DNA of 64,000 nucleotides from Sandaracinaceae bacterium (GCA_040218145.1 JAVJQK010000050.1:248001-312000); one strand, 5' to 3'. Shown: positions 47,804 to 59,655, counted from the stretch's first letter. Notes: a model not told the origin generated them from the sequence alone. Numbers and translations are program-made.

Positions 47804-47953
47804 GTCTGGAGCCTGCGCGGGGCCTCGTGCCCGCTCCACTAATTCGCGCTGACCTTCGCTCCGATAAGGGGAGATCAGTCGTCAGACCCACCGCGCTCCG
47901 CCCACCCTCTTCATGGGCGTCGACGTGTGGCGCACGAACTCCGGGAGGCAGGG

Positions 47954-49720
47954 ATGAGCTCGAGCGAGTCGCGAAGTGGGTTGAGTCGGCGCCGATTCCT
48001 GGTCGCCACGAGCGGCGCGTTGGCGGGCGCGGCGTGCAGCTCGATGGGCCTCGGCGACGATGGCGGTCTGGGCGTGGACGGCGGTCGGGGCGCGGACGGT
48101 GGTCCGGGCGTGGACGGCGGCCTGGGGGCGGACGGAGGGCCCGTCGATCCGGACGACGCCGGTTCGCCGGACTCGGGGGTCGGACCGAGCTGGCTGCTCC
48201 CGGAGGGCCACTATGAGGGCTACTTCCCGCTCCACGTGATCTACCCCCGCCCCGACGCGGAGACGGAGTCCTACGCCCGACATCGTCACGCCCACCCCGG
48301 CGTGCTCTACGAGATCCCCATCGGCGTGCAGTTCGGCAAGTGGCCCTACCGCTACGAGCTCGTCGAGGGGCCTCCCGGCGCGCGGGTCGTGCACGAGACG
48401 CTGGAGTGGAACGGCGCCGACGCGTTCGTCACGCCCGAGGGATACGGGGTGGTGGCGTGGGACGTCCCGGCGGCCGCCGCCGGAACGCACGGGTTCGTCG
48501 TGCGCGTCTACGACCAGGACCACGGCCGGTCCGGCGACTCCTTCGTGGACGTCGAGTGGACGACCACCGTCGGGACGTCGCAGTTCATCTTCCTCGACAC
48601 CGTCGGCGGCGACGACGCGTCGGCGGACGGCAGCATCGACGCGCCGTTCCGGGAGCTCGCGGCCCTCCAGGACTCGGGGCGCGCCGGCGACAAGATCTGC
48701 TACATCCGAGAGACCGAGCACTTCGATCCGGATCACTCGCGGTTCGCGGGTGGCTACACCCCGAGCCCGCCCCGTCAGCTCACCTTCGGCGACGCGGACC
48801 ACCCCAAGGCCTACGTCGCTTTCCCCGGCGAGACGGTCCACGTGAACACGGCCGGCCAGCGTGGCTTCGCCCAGTCGACCGAGGTCAACCACGACGTCTT
48901 CTTCGACCGCATCGTCAACGGCTACACCAACCAGAGCGCCAGGAACCGCGACAACATCAGAGTCGTCATGCACTGGCAGAAGTCCCATCGCTCGACGTTC
49001 TGGCGCATGGGCTGCATCCGCGCGTTCGGCGGCACGCGGAAGGACGACAATCACGGCTTCATCTGGTACTGGAACGCGGGCGGCGACGTCGACGACCAGA
49101 CCGGCCACTCGTATCTCTACGCCGCCGACTGCTGGATGGACCACATGAACGTCGACCCAGGCCCGTCGGCCTCGTTCGACGGGGTAGGCTCGAACGGCCC
49201 GCACCTCTGGGAGACCTACACGACGAACTACACGTTGGCGGAGCGGCTGCGGGTCTCCAACAGCCATGTCGTCAACAACGGCTTCGTGATCGTCAAAGGG
49301 TCGGCGCGCGACGCGGAGATCCGCGGCTGCGTGACGGTGGAGGGCAACCGCGGCCAGTACCACGTGCGCGGTCTGGGCTCGAACACGAACGGCGAGACGC
49401 GCCGCGTTGCGCTCTGCTTCAACAAGACCGGCGGAGACGAGGCGCGCGTCTCCATGGGGCAGGCGGGCAGCAACCCTCCGTACGAGGCGATCATCGCCTA
49501 CCGCAACTCGTGCTCGGGCGGCATCACCGCCGCGAGCAACCCCGCCGCGGCGAGCCAGGCCCACAACAACGTGGCGCGCGCGATCTCCGACGACGTCAAG
49601 GAGTCCTCGGGGAACGTCGACCACGCGGGCTCGGTGGGCGCCTTCTTCGACGGAGAGATGAACCTGATCGGGGAGGCACGCGCGATGTATCTCGGCACGA
49701 AGGGGGCGGAGATCGCCTGA
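47954..49720 (+). CDS. Tat-exported lipoprotein, beta-helix-like, unknown substrate
   Basis: 588 aa (ATG 47954, GGGAGG upstream). The N terminus SRRRFLVATSG is a twin-arginine signal, followed by a lipidation-like GAACSS and an Asp/Gly repeat linker (about 45-80). The mature region has a beta-sandwich at about 85-200 (EIPIGVQFGKWPYRYEL) and then a right-handed parallel beta-helix-like section with regular Asn/Gly turns (VMHWQKSHRSTFWRMGC, SNSHVVNNGFVIV, AEIRGCVTVEGN). It resembles polysaccharide lyases but not a named family. Tat export implies folding in the cytosol. It lies next to two other carbohydrate-type lipoprotein genes. Confidence 0.72.
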   Translation: MSSSESRSGLSRRRFLVATSGALAGAACSSMGLGDDGGLGVDGGRGADGGPGVDGGLGADGGPVDPDDAGSPDSGVGPSWLLPEGHYEGYFPLHVIYPRPDAETESYARHRHAHPGVLYEIPIGVQFGKWPYRYELVEGPPGARVVHETLEWNGADAFVTPEGYGVVAWDVPAAAAGTHGFVVRVYDQDHGRSGDSFVDVEWTTTVGTSQFIFLDTVGGDDASADGSIDAPFRELAALQDSGRAGDKICYIRETEHFDPDHSRFAGGYTPSPPRQLTFGDADHPKAYVAFPGETVHVNTAGQRGFAQSTEVNHDVFFDRIVNGYTNQSARNRDNIRVVMHWQKSHRSTFWRMGCIRAFGGTRKDDNHGFIWYWNAGGDVDDQTGHSYLYAADCWMDHMNVDPGPSASFDGVGSNGPHLWETYTTNYTLAERLRVSNSHVVNNGFVIVKGSARDAEIRGCVTVEGNRGQYHVRGLGSNTNGETRRVALCFNKTGGDEARVSMGQAGSNPPYEAIIAYRNSCSGGITAASNPAAASQAHNNVARAISDDVKESSGNVDHAGSVGAFFDGEMNLIGEARAMYLGTKGAEIA

Positions 49721-49762
49721 CCGCGCTGGAACGCCCGGCCCAGATCGGTATCCTCGGCCCCC

Positions 49763-50665
49763 ATGACGGGCTCCCGATTCCTCCTGCTCGCGATCTTCCT
49801 CGCGCTCGGCTGCACCGGCCAGCTGGAGGCGTCCCGCTCACCGTCCGACGGAGGCCGCGGCGCGGGCAGCGACGCCCACGTCTCGCCGGACGCGGGCGGC
49901 GGAGGGGGCGGCGAGTGCATGCAGGCGCGCCGGCTCTGGCACGAGGACTTCGAGACCGGGACCTACGAGCGCTGGACGAGCGCGACCTACAACGGCGACT
50001 GGGGCCCCGAGAGCGGCGGCTGCCGGGAGACGGGGTTCTCCACCGAGCAGGCCCACGGGGGCACGCGATCGCATCGCTCGGCGATCCAGTGCCCGAGCCA
50101 CACCGACGTGCACCGCGGCTACGGCGGGGTCGAGTTCGACGGCGACCGGCCGGAGCCCGCCTACACCAACGCGGGCACCGGGATCGACGCGCCCCACGGG
50201 GTCGTGGTCACGTTCTGGCGCTGGCTCGACGTCCCCTACGACTTCGGCGGCGGCCGATGGCTCAGCCTCTTCACCGTGAACACGGACTGCGGCTGGTCCG
50301 AGAGGGTCGTCACCCTCGGCCTCGACCAGCCGAGCCGCGTGCTGAGCCCGGCGCACACCGACCGCAACACGTTCGAGCCCGACGCGCCCGCGTTCCCCCT
50401 CCGTCAGTGGGTGCGGGTCACCGTCTACGTCAACGCGCACAGCGGGGAGCTGCACGTCTGGCAGGACGGCCAGAGCGTGGTGCACGCAACGTTTGCGCGC
50501 CCCTCGACGGACCTGTGCCAGTTCCACTGGGGCGCCTACGCGAGCGGAGACAACGACGGAGTCGTGCTCTTCGAGGACGATCAGAGCGTGTGGCGGCTGG
50601 CCGAGCCGTGGACGGACATGCGCCGCGAGCCTTGGCTCGACGGCGACGTCCCGGCCTGCGAGTGA
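49763..50665 (+). CDS. Lipoprotein, concanavalin-like sandwich
   Basis: 300-aa predicted lipoprotein (LALGC, then a Gly/Asp-rich linker). The mature part is a beta-sandwich-like sequence: LWHEDFETGTYERWTS, VVVTFWRWLDVPYDFGG, WVRVTVYVNAHSGELHVWQDGQ and FHWGAYASGDNDGVVLFED, comparable to PL20/GH16-type jelly rolls and to the lipoprotein encoded at 46814-47803. Six Cys residues may form disulfides. It lies 42 bp after the Tat lipoprotein gene on the same strand and probably shares its transcript. Confidence 0.72.
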   Translation: MTGSRFLLLAIFLALGCTGQLEASRSPSDGGRGAGSDAHVSPDAGGGGGGECMQARRLWHEDFETGTYERWTSATYNGDWGPESGGCRETGFSTEQAHGGTRSHRSAIQCPSHTDVHRGYGGVEFDGDRPEPAYTNAGTGIDAPHGVVVTFWRWLDVPYDFGGGRWLSLFTVNTDCGWSERVVTLGLDQPSRVLSPAHTDRNTFEPDAPAFPLRQWVRVTVYVNAHSGELHVWQDGQSVVHATFARPSTDLCQFHWGAYASGDNDGVVLFEDDQSVWRLAEPWTDMRREPWLDGDVPACE

Positions 50666-50672
50666 CCTCGCC

Positions 50673-51113
50673 TCAGAAGCGCTCTTCGCCGTGACCGGAG
50701 GTCGCCGAGCCGACGTTCTCCATCACGTTTCCGCCCATCTCTTCGTAGCGGAAGCCGTCGACGATGCGGTACGCCGGGCCGTCGTCGGCCGCGACGATCA
50801 CGTCGACCGCGCCAGCCTCGTCGGCGCTGGGCGTGGCCACCACGAGCGTGTGGTCGTCGAGGATGGTCGAGCGCTCGGATCGCCGGCTGCCGAAGTAGAC
50901 GGTGTAGCCGATGTCTCGACGGAAGTTGCTGCCCATGATCTTCACGGGCTGCTCTCCGGCCGTGGCCCCGGCCCGCGGGTCGAGGTTGTGGATCTCGAGA
51001 TCGCCGCCCTCGCCCTCGCCGCACGCGCCCAGGGACGCCGCCGCGAGGACCCCGAGGCCCAGCGCCAGACCCATCACCTTCGCCGTTCGGAGCGTCCGCT
51101 TCCGGTCCGCCAT
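50673..51113 (-). CDS. IPT/TIG-fold lipoprotein
   Basis: 146-aa predicted lipoprotein from ATG 51113 (GGAGG five bases upstream; the longer frame to 51227 is discarded). Lipobox SLGAC is followed by EGEGG. The mature part is one IPT/TIG immunoglobulin-like domain: LEIHNLDPRAGATAGEQPVKIMGSNF, YTVYFGSRRSE, DHTLVVATPSADEAGAVDVIV. These domains mediate binding or spacing at the surface. Divergent from the receiver-PATAN gene and convergent with the lectin-like lipoprotein gene. Confidence 0.8.
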   Translation of the reverse strand: MADRKRTLRTAKVMGLALGLGVLAAASLGACGEGEGGDLEIHNLDPRAGATAGEQPVKIMGSNFRRDIGYTVYFGSRRSERSTILDDHTLVVATPSADEAGAVDVIVAADDGPAYRIVDGFRYEEMGGNVMENVGSATSGHGEERF

Positions 51114-51268
51114 CGACACCTCCTGCCGCGAAAGCGCGGCTCGGCGGAGACGATAGGCGACCGCGTGCCGGGGGGTCAACGATGGAGTTTCCCGTCCGGG
51201 GTCGCGCGCCCGGCGGGGCGATGCCATGCTTCGAGACGTTCGCGAGGCGACGTGCCTCGCGACCTGGC

Positions 51269-51297
51269 TTGACCTCCGCAGGCTGCGTCCGCATCCT
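51269..51297 (+). promoter_or_regulatory. Possible promoter of the receiver-PATAN gene
   Basis: TTGACC at 51269-51274, 17-bp spacer, CATCCT at 51292-51297. The -35 is good, the -10 modest. It would give a leader of about 65 bases before the GTG at 51371. The 257-bp region 51114-51370 shows nothing else. Confidence 0.4.
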
Positions 51298-51370
51298 TTC
51301 GCAGCCGTCGACCGGCCGCGGGTGCGCCCGCGCAGGCTGACCTACCCGACGAAGAAGAGGCCAAAACAAG

Positions 51371-54415
<3,045 letters not shown>

Positions 54416-54436
54416 CGCACCCGTACCGCCTCTCTC

Positions 54437-54472
54437 CGACATGCCCGCGAAGGCGACTTCGCGGGCATGTCG
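54437..54472. terminator. Long perfect hairpin
   Basis: CGACATGCCCGCGAAG pairs perfectly with CTTCGCGGGCATGTCG (16 bp) around a GCGA tetraloop, 21 bp after the receiver-PATAN stop. The plus-strand follow-up is CGTTCTG, so the T-run is poor; it may act by stem strength or as a 3'-end stabiliser. Confidence 0.6.
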
Positions 54473-54498
54473 CGTTCTGCTGAGCGTGCGACTGCGCA

Positions 54499-54527
54499 TT
54501 GACACTCACGCTCGCGAGCCGTAGCCC
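54499..54527 (+). promoter_or_regulatory. Promoter of the enoyl-CoA hydratase gene, leaderless type
   Basis: TTGACA at 54499-54504 is a perfect -35; 17 bp later TAGCCC is a poor -10. A start site about seven bases after the -10 would fall on the ATG at 54534, and no Shine-Dalgarno precedes that ATG, so the message may be leaderless. Confidence 0.55.
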
Positions 54528-54533
54528 ACCCCC

Positions 54534-55331
54534 ATGAGAGCGATGCAGAACGGCCTCGTGCGCCTCGCCGTGGAAGAGGGCGTCGGCCACATCGAGCTGT
54601 CGAACCCGCCCGCGAACGCCTACAGCGTCGAGATGATGCGCGACCTCGATCAGGCGATCCTCGAGGCGCGCTTCGACGACGACTGTCACGTCGTGCTCCT
54701 GACCGGCGCCGGAGAGAAGTTCTTTTGCGCGGGCGCGGACATCGGCATGCTCCAGGCGGTCACGCCGCGCTTCAAGTACCAGTTCTGCCTCCACGCGAAC
54801 GAGACGATGCTGCGCATCGAGAACACCTCGAAGCTCGTCATCGCCGCGCTCCAGGGGCACTGCGTGGGAGGCGGCCTCGAGATCGCGCTCGCCGCGGACC
54901 TGCGCGTCGCGGCCGAGGGCTCGGGCAAGCTCGGTCTGCCGGAGGTCGCGCTCGGCGTGCTCCCGGGGACGGGCGGCACGCAGCGTCTCGCCCGGATGCT
55001 CGGCAAGGCCAAGGCCATCGAGCTGATGTGCGAGGGCACCCTGGTCGACTACGACCGCGCGGCCGAGCTCGGCCTCGTCAACCACGTCTGGGACGCGGAC
55101 GGGTTCCTCGACCGCGCCAAGGAGTACGCCCGCTCGTTCTGTCCGCCGCTCAAGGCGTCGATGGCGGTGGGTCACATCAAGCGCGCCGTGCAGGCGGGCG
55201 CCGAGATGAGCCTGGAGAACGGCCTCGCCCTCGAGCGCGAGCTGCAGCAGCGGCTCTTCGAGAGCGAAGACGCGAAGGAAGGCCTCGCGGCATTCAACGA
55301 CAAGCGCAAGCCCGAGTTCCGCGGGCGCTGA
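54534..55331 (+). CDS. Enoyl-CoA hydratase/isomerase family protein
   Basis: 265-aa crotonase-fold enzyme that hydrates enoyl-CoA or performs a related CoA-ester reaction. Oxyanion-hole segments FFCAGADIGML and GHCVGGGLEIALAAD and a Glu in KLGLPEVALGVLPGTGGTQRL are present; the first of the two usual catalytic Glu positions is less clear, so isomerase or hydratase both remain open. No signal peptide. An internal ATG at 54543 is an alternative. It is followed after 16 bp by a thiolase gene, together giving part of beta-oxidation or a degradative pathway. Confidence 0.9.
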   Translation: MRAMQNGLVRLAVEEGVGHIELSNPPANAYSVEMMRDLDQAILEARFDDDCHVVLLTGAGEKFFCAGADIGMLQAVTPRFKYQFCLHANETMLRIENTSKLVIAALQGHCVGGGLEIALAADLRVAAEGSGKLGLPEVALGVLPGTGGTQRLARMLGKAKAIELMCEGTLVDYDRAAELGLVNHVWDADGFLDRAKEYARSFCPPLKASMAVGHIKRAVQAGAEMSLENGLALERELQQRLFESEDAKEGLAAFNDKRKPEFRGR

Positions 55332-55347
55332 GACGAAGGAAGACAGC

Positions 55348-56559
55348 ATGACCGAAGCCGTGATCGTCGACGGGCTGCGCACGCCCATCGGGAAGTACCG
55401 CGGAGAGCTCGCCGGCGTGCGTCCGGACGACCTCGCCGCCCACGTGATCCGCTCGCTCGTCGAGCGGCAGCCGAAGGCGAAGGACGCCATCGAGGAGGTC
55501 ATCTTCGGCGACACCAACCAGGCGGGCGAGGACAACCGCAACGTCGCGCGCATGGCGACCCTCCTCGCCGGGCTCCCCGACGAGGTCAGCGCGGTCACCG
55601 TCAACCGCCTCTGCGGGAGCGGGCTCGAGGCGCTCATCCAGGCCTCCCGCGCCATCCGCCTCGGCGATCACCAGGTGATGCTCGCGGGCGGCGTCGAGTC
55701 GATGAGCCGCGCGCCCTACGCGATGCCGAAGGCCGAAGAGGCCTACCCCCGCAAGGCGCCCAAGGTCTACGACACCAGCCTCGGCTGGCGCTTCGAGAAC
55801 CCCAAGCTCGCCGAGCGCTTCCCGCTGATCTCGATGGGCAACACGGCCGAGAACGTGGCCGAGAAGTACGGCGTCTCGCGCGCCGATCAGGACGCGTTCG
55901 CGCTCTCCAGCCATCAGAAGGCGGCGGCGGCCTGGGAGGCGAACCGCTTCGCCGACGAGATCGTGCCCGTCACGACCCCGCCCGCGCACAAGAAGGCGCC
56001 CCCGGGGACCTTCGAGCGGGACGAGAGCGTGCGGCCGGACACGTCCCTCGAGAAGCTCGCCAAGCTGCCCACCGTGTTCAAGAGGGACGGAGGCACGGTC
56101 ACGCCCGGCAACGCCTCGCCGCTCAACGACGGCGCGGCGTGCCTGCTCGTGACGAGCGACACCTTCGCCCAGGAGCACGGCCTGAAGCCGCTCGCCCGCG
56201 TGCGCGCCACGGGCGTCGCTGGCGTGCACCCGAACTACATGGGCATCGGCCCGGTGCCGGCGACGCGTCAGGCGCTGAAGAAGGCGGGGCTCGAGGCCAA
56301 GGACCTCGACCTCGTCGAGCTGAACGAGGCGTTCGCCGCGCAGTCGCTCGCCTGCGTCCGGGAGCTCGGCCTCGACGCGTCCAAGGTCAACGTCAACGGC
56401 GGCGCCATCGCGCTCGGTCACCCCATCGGCTGCAGCGGCGCGCGCATCGTCGTGACGCTCATGCACGAGATGAAGCGGCGCGACGCGCGCCTCGGCCTGG
56501 CCACCCTCTGCATCGGCGTCGGCCAGGGGCTCGCGGTGATCCTCGAGGCGGTCGATTGA
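55348..56559 (+). CDS. Acetyl-CoA acyltransferase (thiolase)
   Basis: 403-aa thiolase (AAGGA upstream). Active-site Cys in NRLCGSGLEALIQ (near 90), His in NGGAIALGHPIGCSGARI, second Cys in CIGVGQG. Cleaves 3-ketoacyl-CoA to acetyl-CoA, or condenses acetyl-CoA, depending on context; with the adjacent enoyl-CoA hydratase, degradation of fatty acids or aromatic products is likely. Its TGA overlaps the TTG start of the following fusion gene (TTGA). Confidence 0.95.
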   Translation: MTEAVIVDGLRTPIGKYRGELAGVRPDDLAAHVIRSLVERQPKAKDAIEEVIFGDTNQAGEDNRNVARMATLLAGLPDEVSAVTVNRLCGSGLEALIQASRAIRLGDHQVMLAGGVESMSRAPYAMPKAEEAYPRKAPKVYDTSLGWRFENPKLAERFPLISMGNTAENVAEKYGVSRADQDAFALSSHQKAAAAWEANRFADEIVPVTTPPAHKKAPPGTFERDESVRPDTSLEKLAKLPTVFKRDGGTVTPGNASPLNDGAACLLVTSDTFAQEHGLKPLARVRATGVAGVHPNYMGIGPVPATRQALKKAGLEAKDLDLVELNEAFAAQSLACVRELGLDASKVNVNGGAIALGHPIGCSGARIVVTLMHEMKRRDARLGLATLCIGVGQGLAVILEAVD

Positions 56560-58235
56560 GCGCGCCCTTCGTGCACCCGAGCGCCATCGTGGACGAGGGC
56601 GTCCACCTGGGTGAGGACACCAAGATCTGGCACTTCGTCCACGTCAGTGTGGGGGCGCAGATCGGCGCTGGCTGCTCGCTCGGCCAGAACGTCTTCGTCG
56701 CGCCCGGCGTCACCCTGGGCGATGGCGTACGCGTGCAAAACAACGTGTCCATCTATGAGGGCGTCGAGATCGAGGACGGCGCGTTCCTCGGCCCGAGCTG
56801 CGTCTTCACCAACGTGCTCAACCCGCGCTCCTTCGTGAGCCGCAAGCACGAGTACCGGAAGACCCGGGTGGGTCGGGGCGCGAGCGTCGGGGCCAACGCG
56901 GTCATCGTCTGCGGTCACGACCTCGGCGACTACTGCTTCGTCGGCGCGGGCGCGGTGGTGACCAAGGACGTGGCGCCCTACGCGCTCGTGGTGGGCAACC
57001 CCGCGCGTCGGGTGGGGTGGATGAGTCGCGCGGGCGCGCGGATCTCGGAGGCGAGCCCCGTGTGTCCGGAGACCGGCGAGCGCTACCGCATCGAGGGCGA
57101 AGTCTGCGCGCGCATCGACGGCCCCGAGGTCAGCGACGGGCCCATCCCGTTGCTCGACCTCGCGGCCCAGAACGGGCCCCTGCGCGAGGAGGCGATGATC
57201 GCCATCCGCGACGTGGTCCGCGCGGACCGCTTCATCATGGGGCCCGAGGTCGACGCCTTCGAGCGAGAGGTCGCGTCGCACCTCGGCGTGAAGCACGCCA
57301 TCGGCGTCTCGAGCGGCACCGACGCGCTCCTCGTCGCGCTGATGGCGCTGGACGTCGGGCCGGGCGACGAGGTGATCACCACGCCGTTCTCGTTCTTCGC
57401 CACCGCGGGGGTGGTGCATCGGCTCGGCGCGACCCCGGTCTTCGTCGACATCGATCCCCGCAGCTTCAACCTGGACGCAGGCCAGGTCGCGGCGAAGACG
57501 AGCGACGCGACGAAGGCGATCGTGCCGGTCCATCTCTTCGGGCAGCCCGCCGACCTCGAGCCGCTCCGCTCCCTCGGGGTGCCGATCGTCGAAGACGCGG
57601 CCCAGGCGATCGGCGCCCGCACCGAAGCCGGACCCGTCGGCGCGCTCGGCGCGCTCGGCGCGTTCTCGTTCTTCCCGTCGAAGAACCTCGGCGCGTTCGG
57701 AGACGCGGGGCTCGTCACCACCGAGGACGACGCGCTCGCGGAGAAGGTTCGCAGGCTCCGCGTTCACGGTGGCCACCCGAAGTACATGCACGCGATCGTG
57801 GGCGGCAACTTCCGCCTCGACGCCATCCAGGCCGCGGTGCTGCGCGTGAAGCTCCCGCACCTGGCGCGCTGGCAGGAGGGCAGGGTGGCCAACGCGGCGC
57901 GCTACGACGCCCTCTTCGCGGAGCGCGCGATCCCCGGGCTCGTGCCGCCTCCGCGCGTGTCCGAGGGCCACGTGTACAACCAGTACACCCTCCGGGTCCG
58001 AGATCGAGACGGGCTCGCCGAGGCCCTCGCCGCGGAGGGCATCGGCTCCGCCGTGTACTACCCCCGGCCCCTGCACCTCCAGGAGTGCTTCTCCCAGCTC
58101 GGCCACGCGGAGGGGGACTTCCCCGAGGCGGAGCGCGCCTCGAGAGAGGTGCTATCGCTGCCCATCTTCCCGGAGCTCGGCGAGGTGCGTCAGCGTCGCG
58201 TGGTCGACGCCATCGCCCGGTTCTACGAGCGCTGA
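56556..58235 (+). CDS. WbpD-like acetyltransferase fused to WbpE-like aminotransferase
   Basis: 559 aa from TTG 56556, overlapping the thiolase stop; GTG 56571 is a second choice. Residues 1 to about 170 form a left-handed beta-helix acetyltransferase like WbpD (IWHFVHVSVGAQIG, NNVSIYEGVEIEDGAFLGPS, FTNVLNPRS, GDYCFVGAGAVVTKDV) with its CPETGERYRIEG tail. Residues about 190-559 form a DegT/WbpE PLP aminotransferase (SSGTDALLVALMALDVGPGDEVI, EDAAQAIGA, PLP-binding Lys in FFPSKNLGAFGD near 375). These are consecutive steps (transamination, then N-acetylation) in UDP-2,3-diacetamido-2,3-dideoxyglucuronate synthesis for surface polysaccharides. Overlaps the next gene by 13 bp at the convergent end. 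Confidence 0.93.
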   Translation: MSAPFVHPSAIVDEGVHLGEDTKIWHFVHVSVGAQIGAGCSLGQNVFVAPGVTLGDGVRVQNNVSIYEGVEIEDGAFLGPSCVFTNVLNPRSFVSRKHEYRKTRVGRGASVGANAVIVCGHDLGDYCFVGAGAVVTKDVAPYALVVGNPARRVGWMSRAGARISEASPVCPETGERYRIEGEVCARIDGPEVSDGPIPLLDLAAQNGPLREEAMIAIRDVVRADRFIMGPEVDAFEREVASHLGVKHAIGVSSGTDALLVALMALDVGPGDEVITTPFSFFATAGVVHRLGATPVFVDIDPRSFNLDAGQVAAKTSDATKAIVPVHLFGQPADLEPLRSLGVPIVEDAAQAIGARTEAGPVGALGALGAFSFFPSKNLGAFGDAGLVTTEDDALAEKVRRLRVHGGHPKYMHAIVGGNFRLDAIQAAVLRVKLPHLARWQEGRVANAARYDALFAERAIPGLVPPPRVSEGHVYNQYTLRVRDRDGLAEALAAEGIGSAVYYPRPLHLQECFSQLGHAEGDFPEAERASREVLSLPIFPELGEVRQRRVVDAIARFYER

Positions 58236-58552
58236 GCCGAGGCGAAGCTCGCGTCCAGCTCGTCGGCCTCTTCCAGGTCGGCGAGCGGGACCTGCTCCGC
58301 GACGAGCTCGAGCTCCGACATGCGCTCGTTGATGGTCGGGTTGTCCTGCGCGCGCCGGGCGCCCTGCGGCGACACCCACTCGAAGATCACGACGCGGCTT
58401 CCGTCGGCCGCGGTCAGACGCCAGGGCGGCCGCTCGGTGATCACCTTCTCCTGCGCGAGCGCGTCGAGCAGGGCGTCGAGCAGCGCGTCCAGCCGGTTCT
58501 CCGGCAGATCGTCCCTCCGGGGGCGGTACGCGAGGATCGCCGCCTCCCTCAT
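58223..58552 (-). CDS. Small protein, possible antibiotic-biosynthesis-monooxygenase-like
   Basis: 109 aa; ATG 58552 overlaps the stop of the HAD gene (ATGA). The sequence AAILAYRPRRDDLPENRL, RVVIFEWVSPQGARRAQDN and SELELVAEQVPLADLEEAD suggests a ferredoxin-like dimeric alpha/beta barrel of the ABM type. This is weak evidence. Convergent with the acetyltransferase-aminotransferase gene, overlapping by 13 bp. The long frame to 61876 is not real. Confidence 0.6.
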   Translation of the reverse strand: MREAAILAYRPRRDDLPENRLDALLDALLDALAQEKVITERPPWRLTAADGSRVVIFEWVSPQGARRAQDNPTINERMSELELVAEQVPLADLEEADELDASFASAQRS

Positions 58553-59250
58553 CGCGCCGCCTCCAGCGCCGTCACCAACTCCGCCACCGAGCCGAAGCGC
58601 GGGGAGGCCTGGTGATCCGGGTAGAAGCCGTACGGATCGATCAGCGCCGCGTCGAGCCCCGCGGCGTAGGCGCCGTCGACGTCCACGCTGGGGATGTCGC
58701 CCGCGTAGATCGCCGCCTCGTTGGGGACGCCCATGCGCGCCGTGGCCTCGTGAAAGATCCGCGGGTCGGGCTTGCGGACGCCGAGGTCGGCGCTGTCGAC
58801 GATGACCTCGAACGCGCCCCCGAGCCCCACGTGCGCGAAGAGCTCGGGCAGCTTGCCCTCCGAGTTGCTGACCACGCCGACGCGCAGCCCCAGCGCCTCC
58901 GCGCGACGCAGCGCGCTCGGCAGATCTTCCGGCACGCGCCGCCAGAGGTTGAGCTGGTCGTGCGCGGCGCGGAGCGGGTCGACGAGCGCGCGCGCCGTCT
59001 CCTCCTCGAGCCCCGCCTCGTTCAAGAGCGTGGCGATGTAGAGGCGCCACCCGGACTCGTGGCTCCCACCGCCGCCGAGCTCCGCCTCGTAGCGCCGCTT
59101 CGCCGCGCCCTCCACGGCGCCGAGCCGCTCCGGGGCGACCATCACGCCCTGCGCGCGCACGACCTCGGCGACCGCCTCCATGTCGAGGAAGACGATCGTG
59201 TTGCCCGCGTCGAGCAGGAGCGCCTCCAGTCGGCCGGCGTCCCTGAACAT
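58549..59250 (-). CDS. HAD-superfamily hydrolase
   Basis: 233 aa. Motif I LLLDAGNTI (the second Asp is Asn, as in several phosphatase and dehalogenase relatives), motif II VVSNSEGKL, motif III with Lys in GVRKPDPRIF and motif IV GDIPSVDVDGA. The cap helices lie near residues 20-95. Most probably a small phosphate-ester phosphatase; the substrate is unknown. Second gene of a three-gene minus-strand set with the TerB-like and ABM-like genes. Confidence 0.88.
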   Translation of the reverse strand: MFRDAGRLEALLLDAGNTIVFLDMEAVAEVVRAQGVMVAPERLGAVEGAAKRRYEAELGGGGSHESGWRLYIATLLNEAGLEEETARALVDPLRAAHDQLNLWRRVPEDLPSALRRAEALGLRVGVVSNSEGKLPELFAHVGLGGAFEVIVDSADLGVRKPDPRIFHEATARMGVPNEAAIYAGDIPSVDVDGAYAAGLDAALIDPYGFYPDHQASPRFGSVAELVTALEAAR

Positions 59251-59271
59251 ACCTTGGCTCGGAACCCTGGC

Positions 59272-59655
59272 TCAGAGGAGGTCGAGGAGCCGCTTGGCGC
59301 GCGCCTCGGCCGCCTCGAGCAGCGACTTCGCCTCGGCCTCCGGGATGTGCAGGCGCGCGATGAGATCCGCGAGGATCTTCCGCTCCGTCTCCGACTGCTC
59401 CCCGTCGATGAAGGTGAGGATGACCGCGTGCTGCAGCAGCAGGCGCCGGTCCGAGGCGGACAGATCGGTGATCGGCACGTCCTCGAGCTTCTTCGGCTCC
59501 TTGGCGAACTCGCGGACCGCCTCGGCGTCGTCGCCCTCGATCTCGAAGGCGCCGAGCAGCGCCTCGATGACCTCGGTCTCCTCGCCGTCCATGCGGCCAT
59601 CGGCCCACGCCACGGCGACCAAAGACTTGACCATCGCCTCCTGGTGCTCCTCCAT
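59272..59655 (-). CDS. TerB-like domain protein
   Basis: 127 aa from ATG 59655 (GGGAGAG upstream); the frame upstream to 59865 overlaps the divergent tldD promoter. The segments SLVAVAWADGRMDGEETEVIEALLGAF and LLQHAVILTFIDGEQSETERKILADL repeat an Asp-rich helix pair, as in TerB/DnaJ-like tellurite-resistance domains. No Te-resistance neighbours are present, so a stress or membrane role is only inferred. 21 bp before the HAD gene. Confidence 0.78.
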   Translation of the reverse strand: MEEHQEAMVKSLVAVAWADGRMDGEETEVIEALLGAFEIEGDDAEAVREFAKEPKKLEDVPITDLSASDRRLLLQHAVILTFIDGEQSETERKILADLIARLHIPEAEAKSLLEAAEARAKRLLDLL

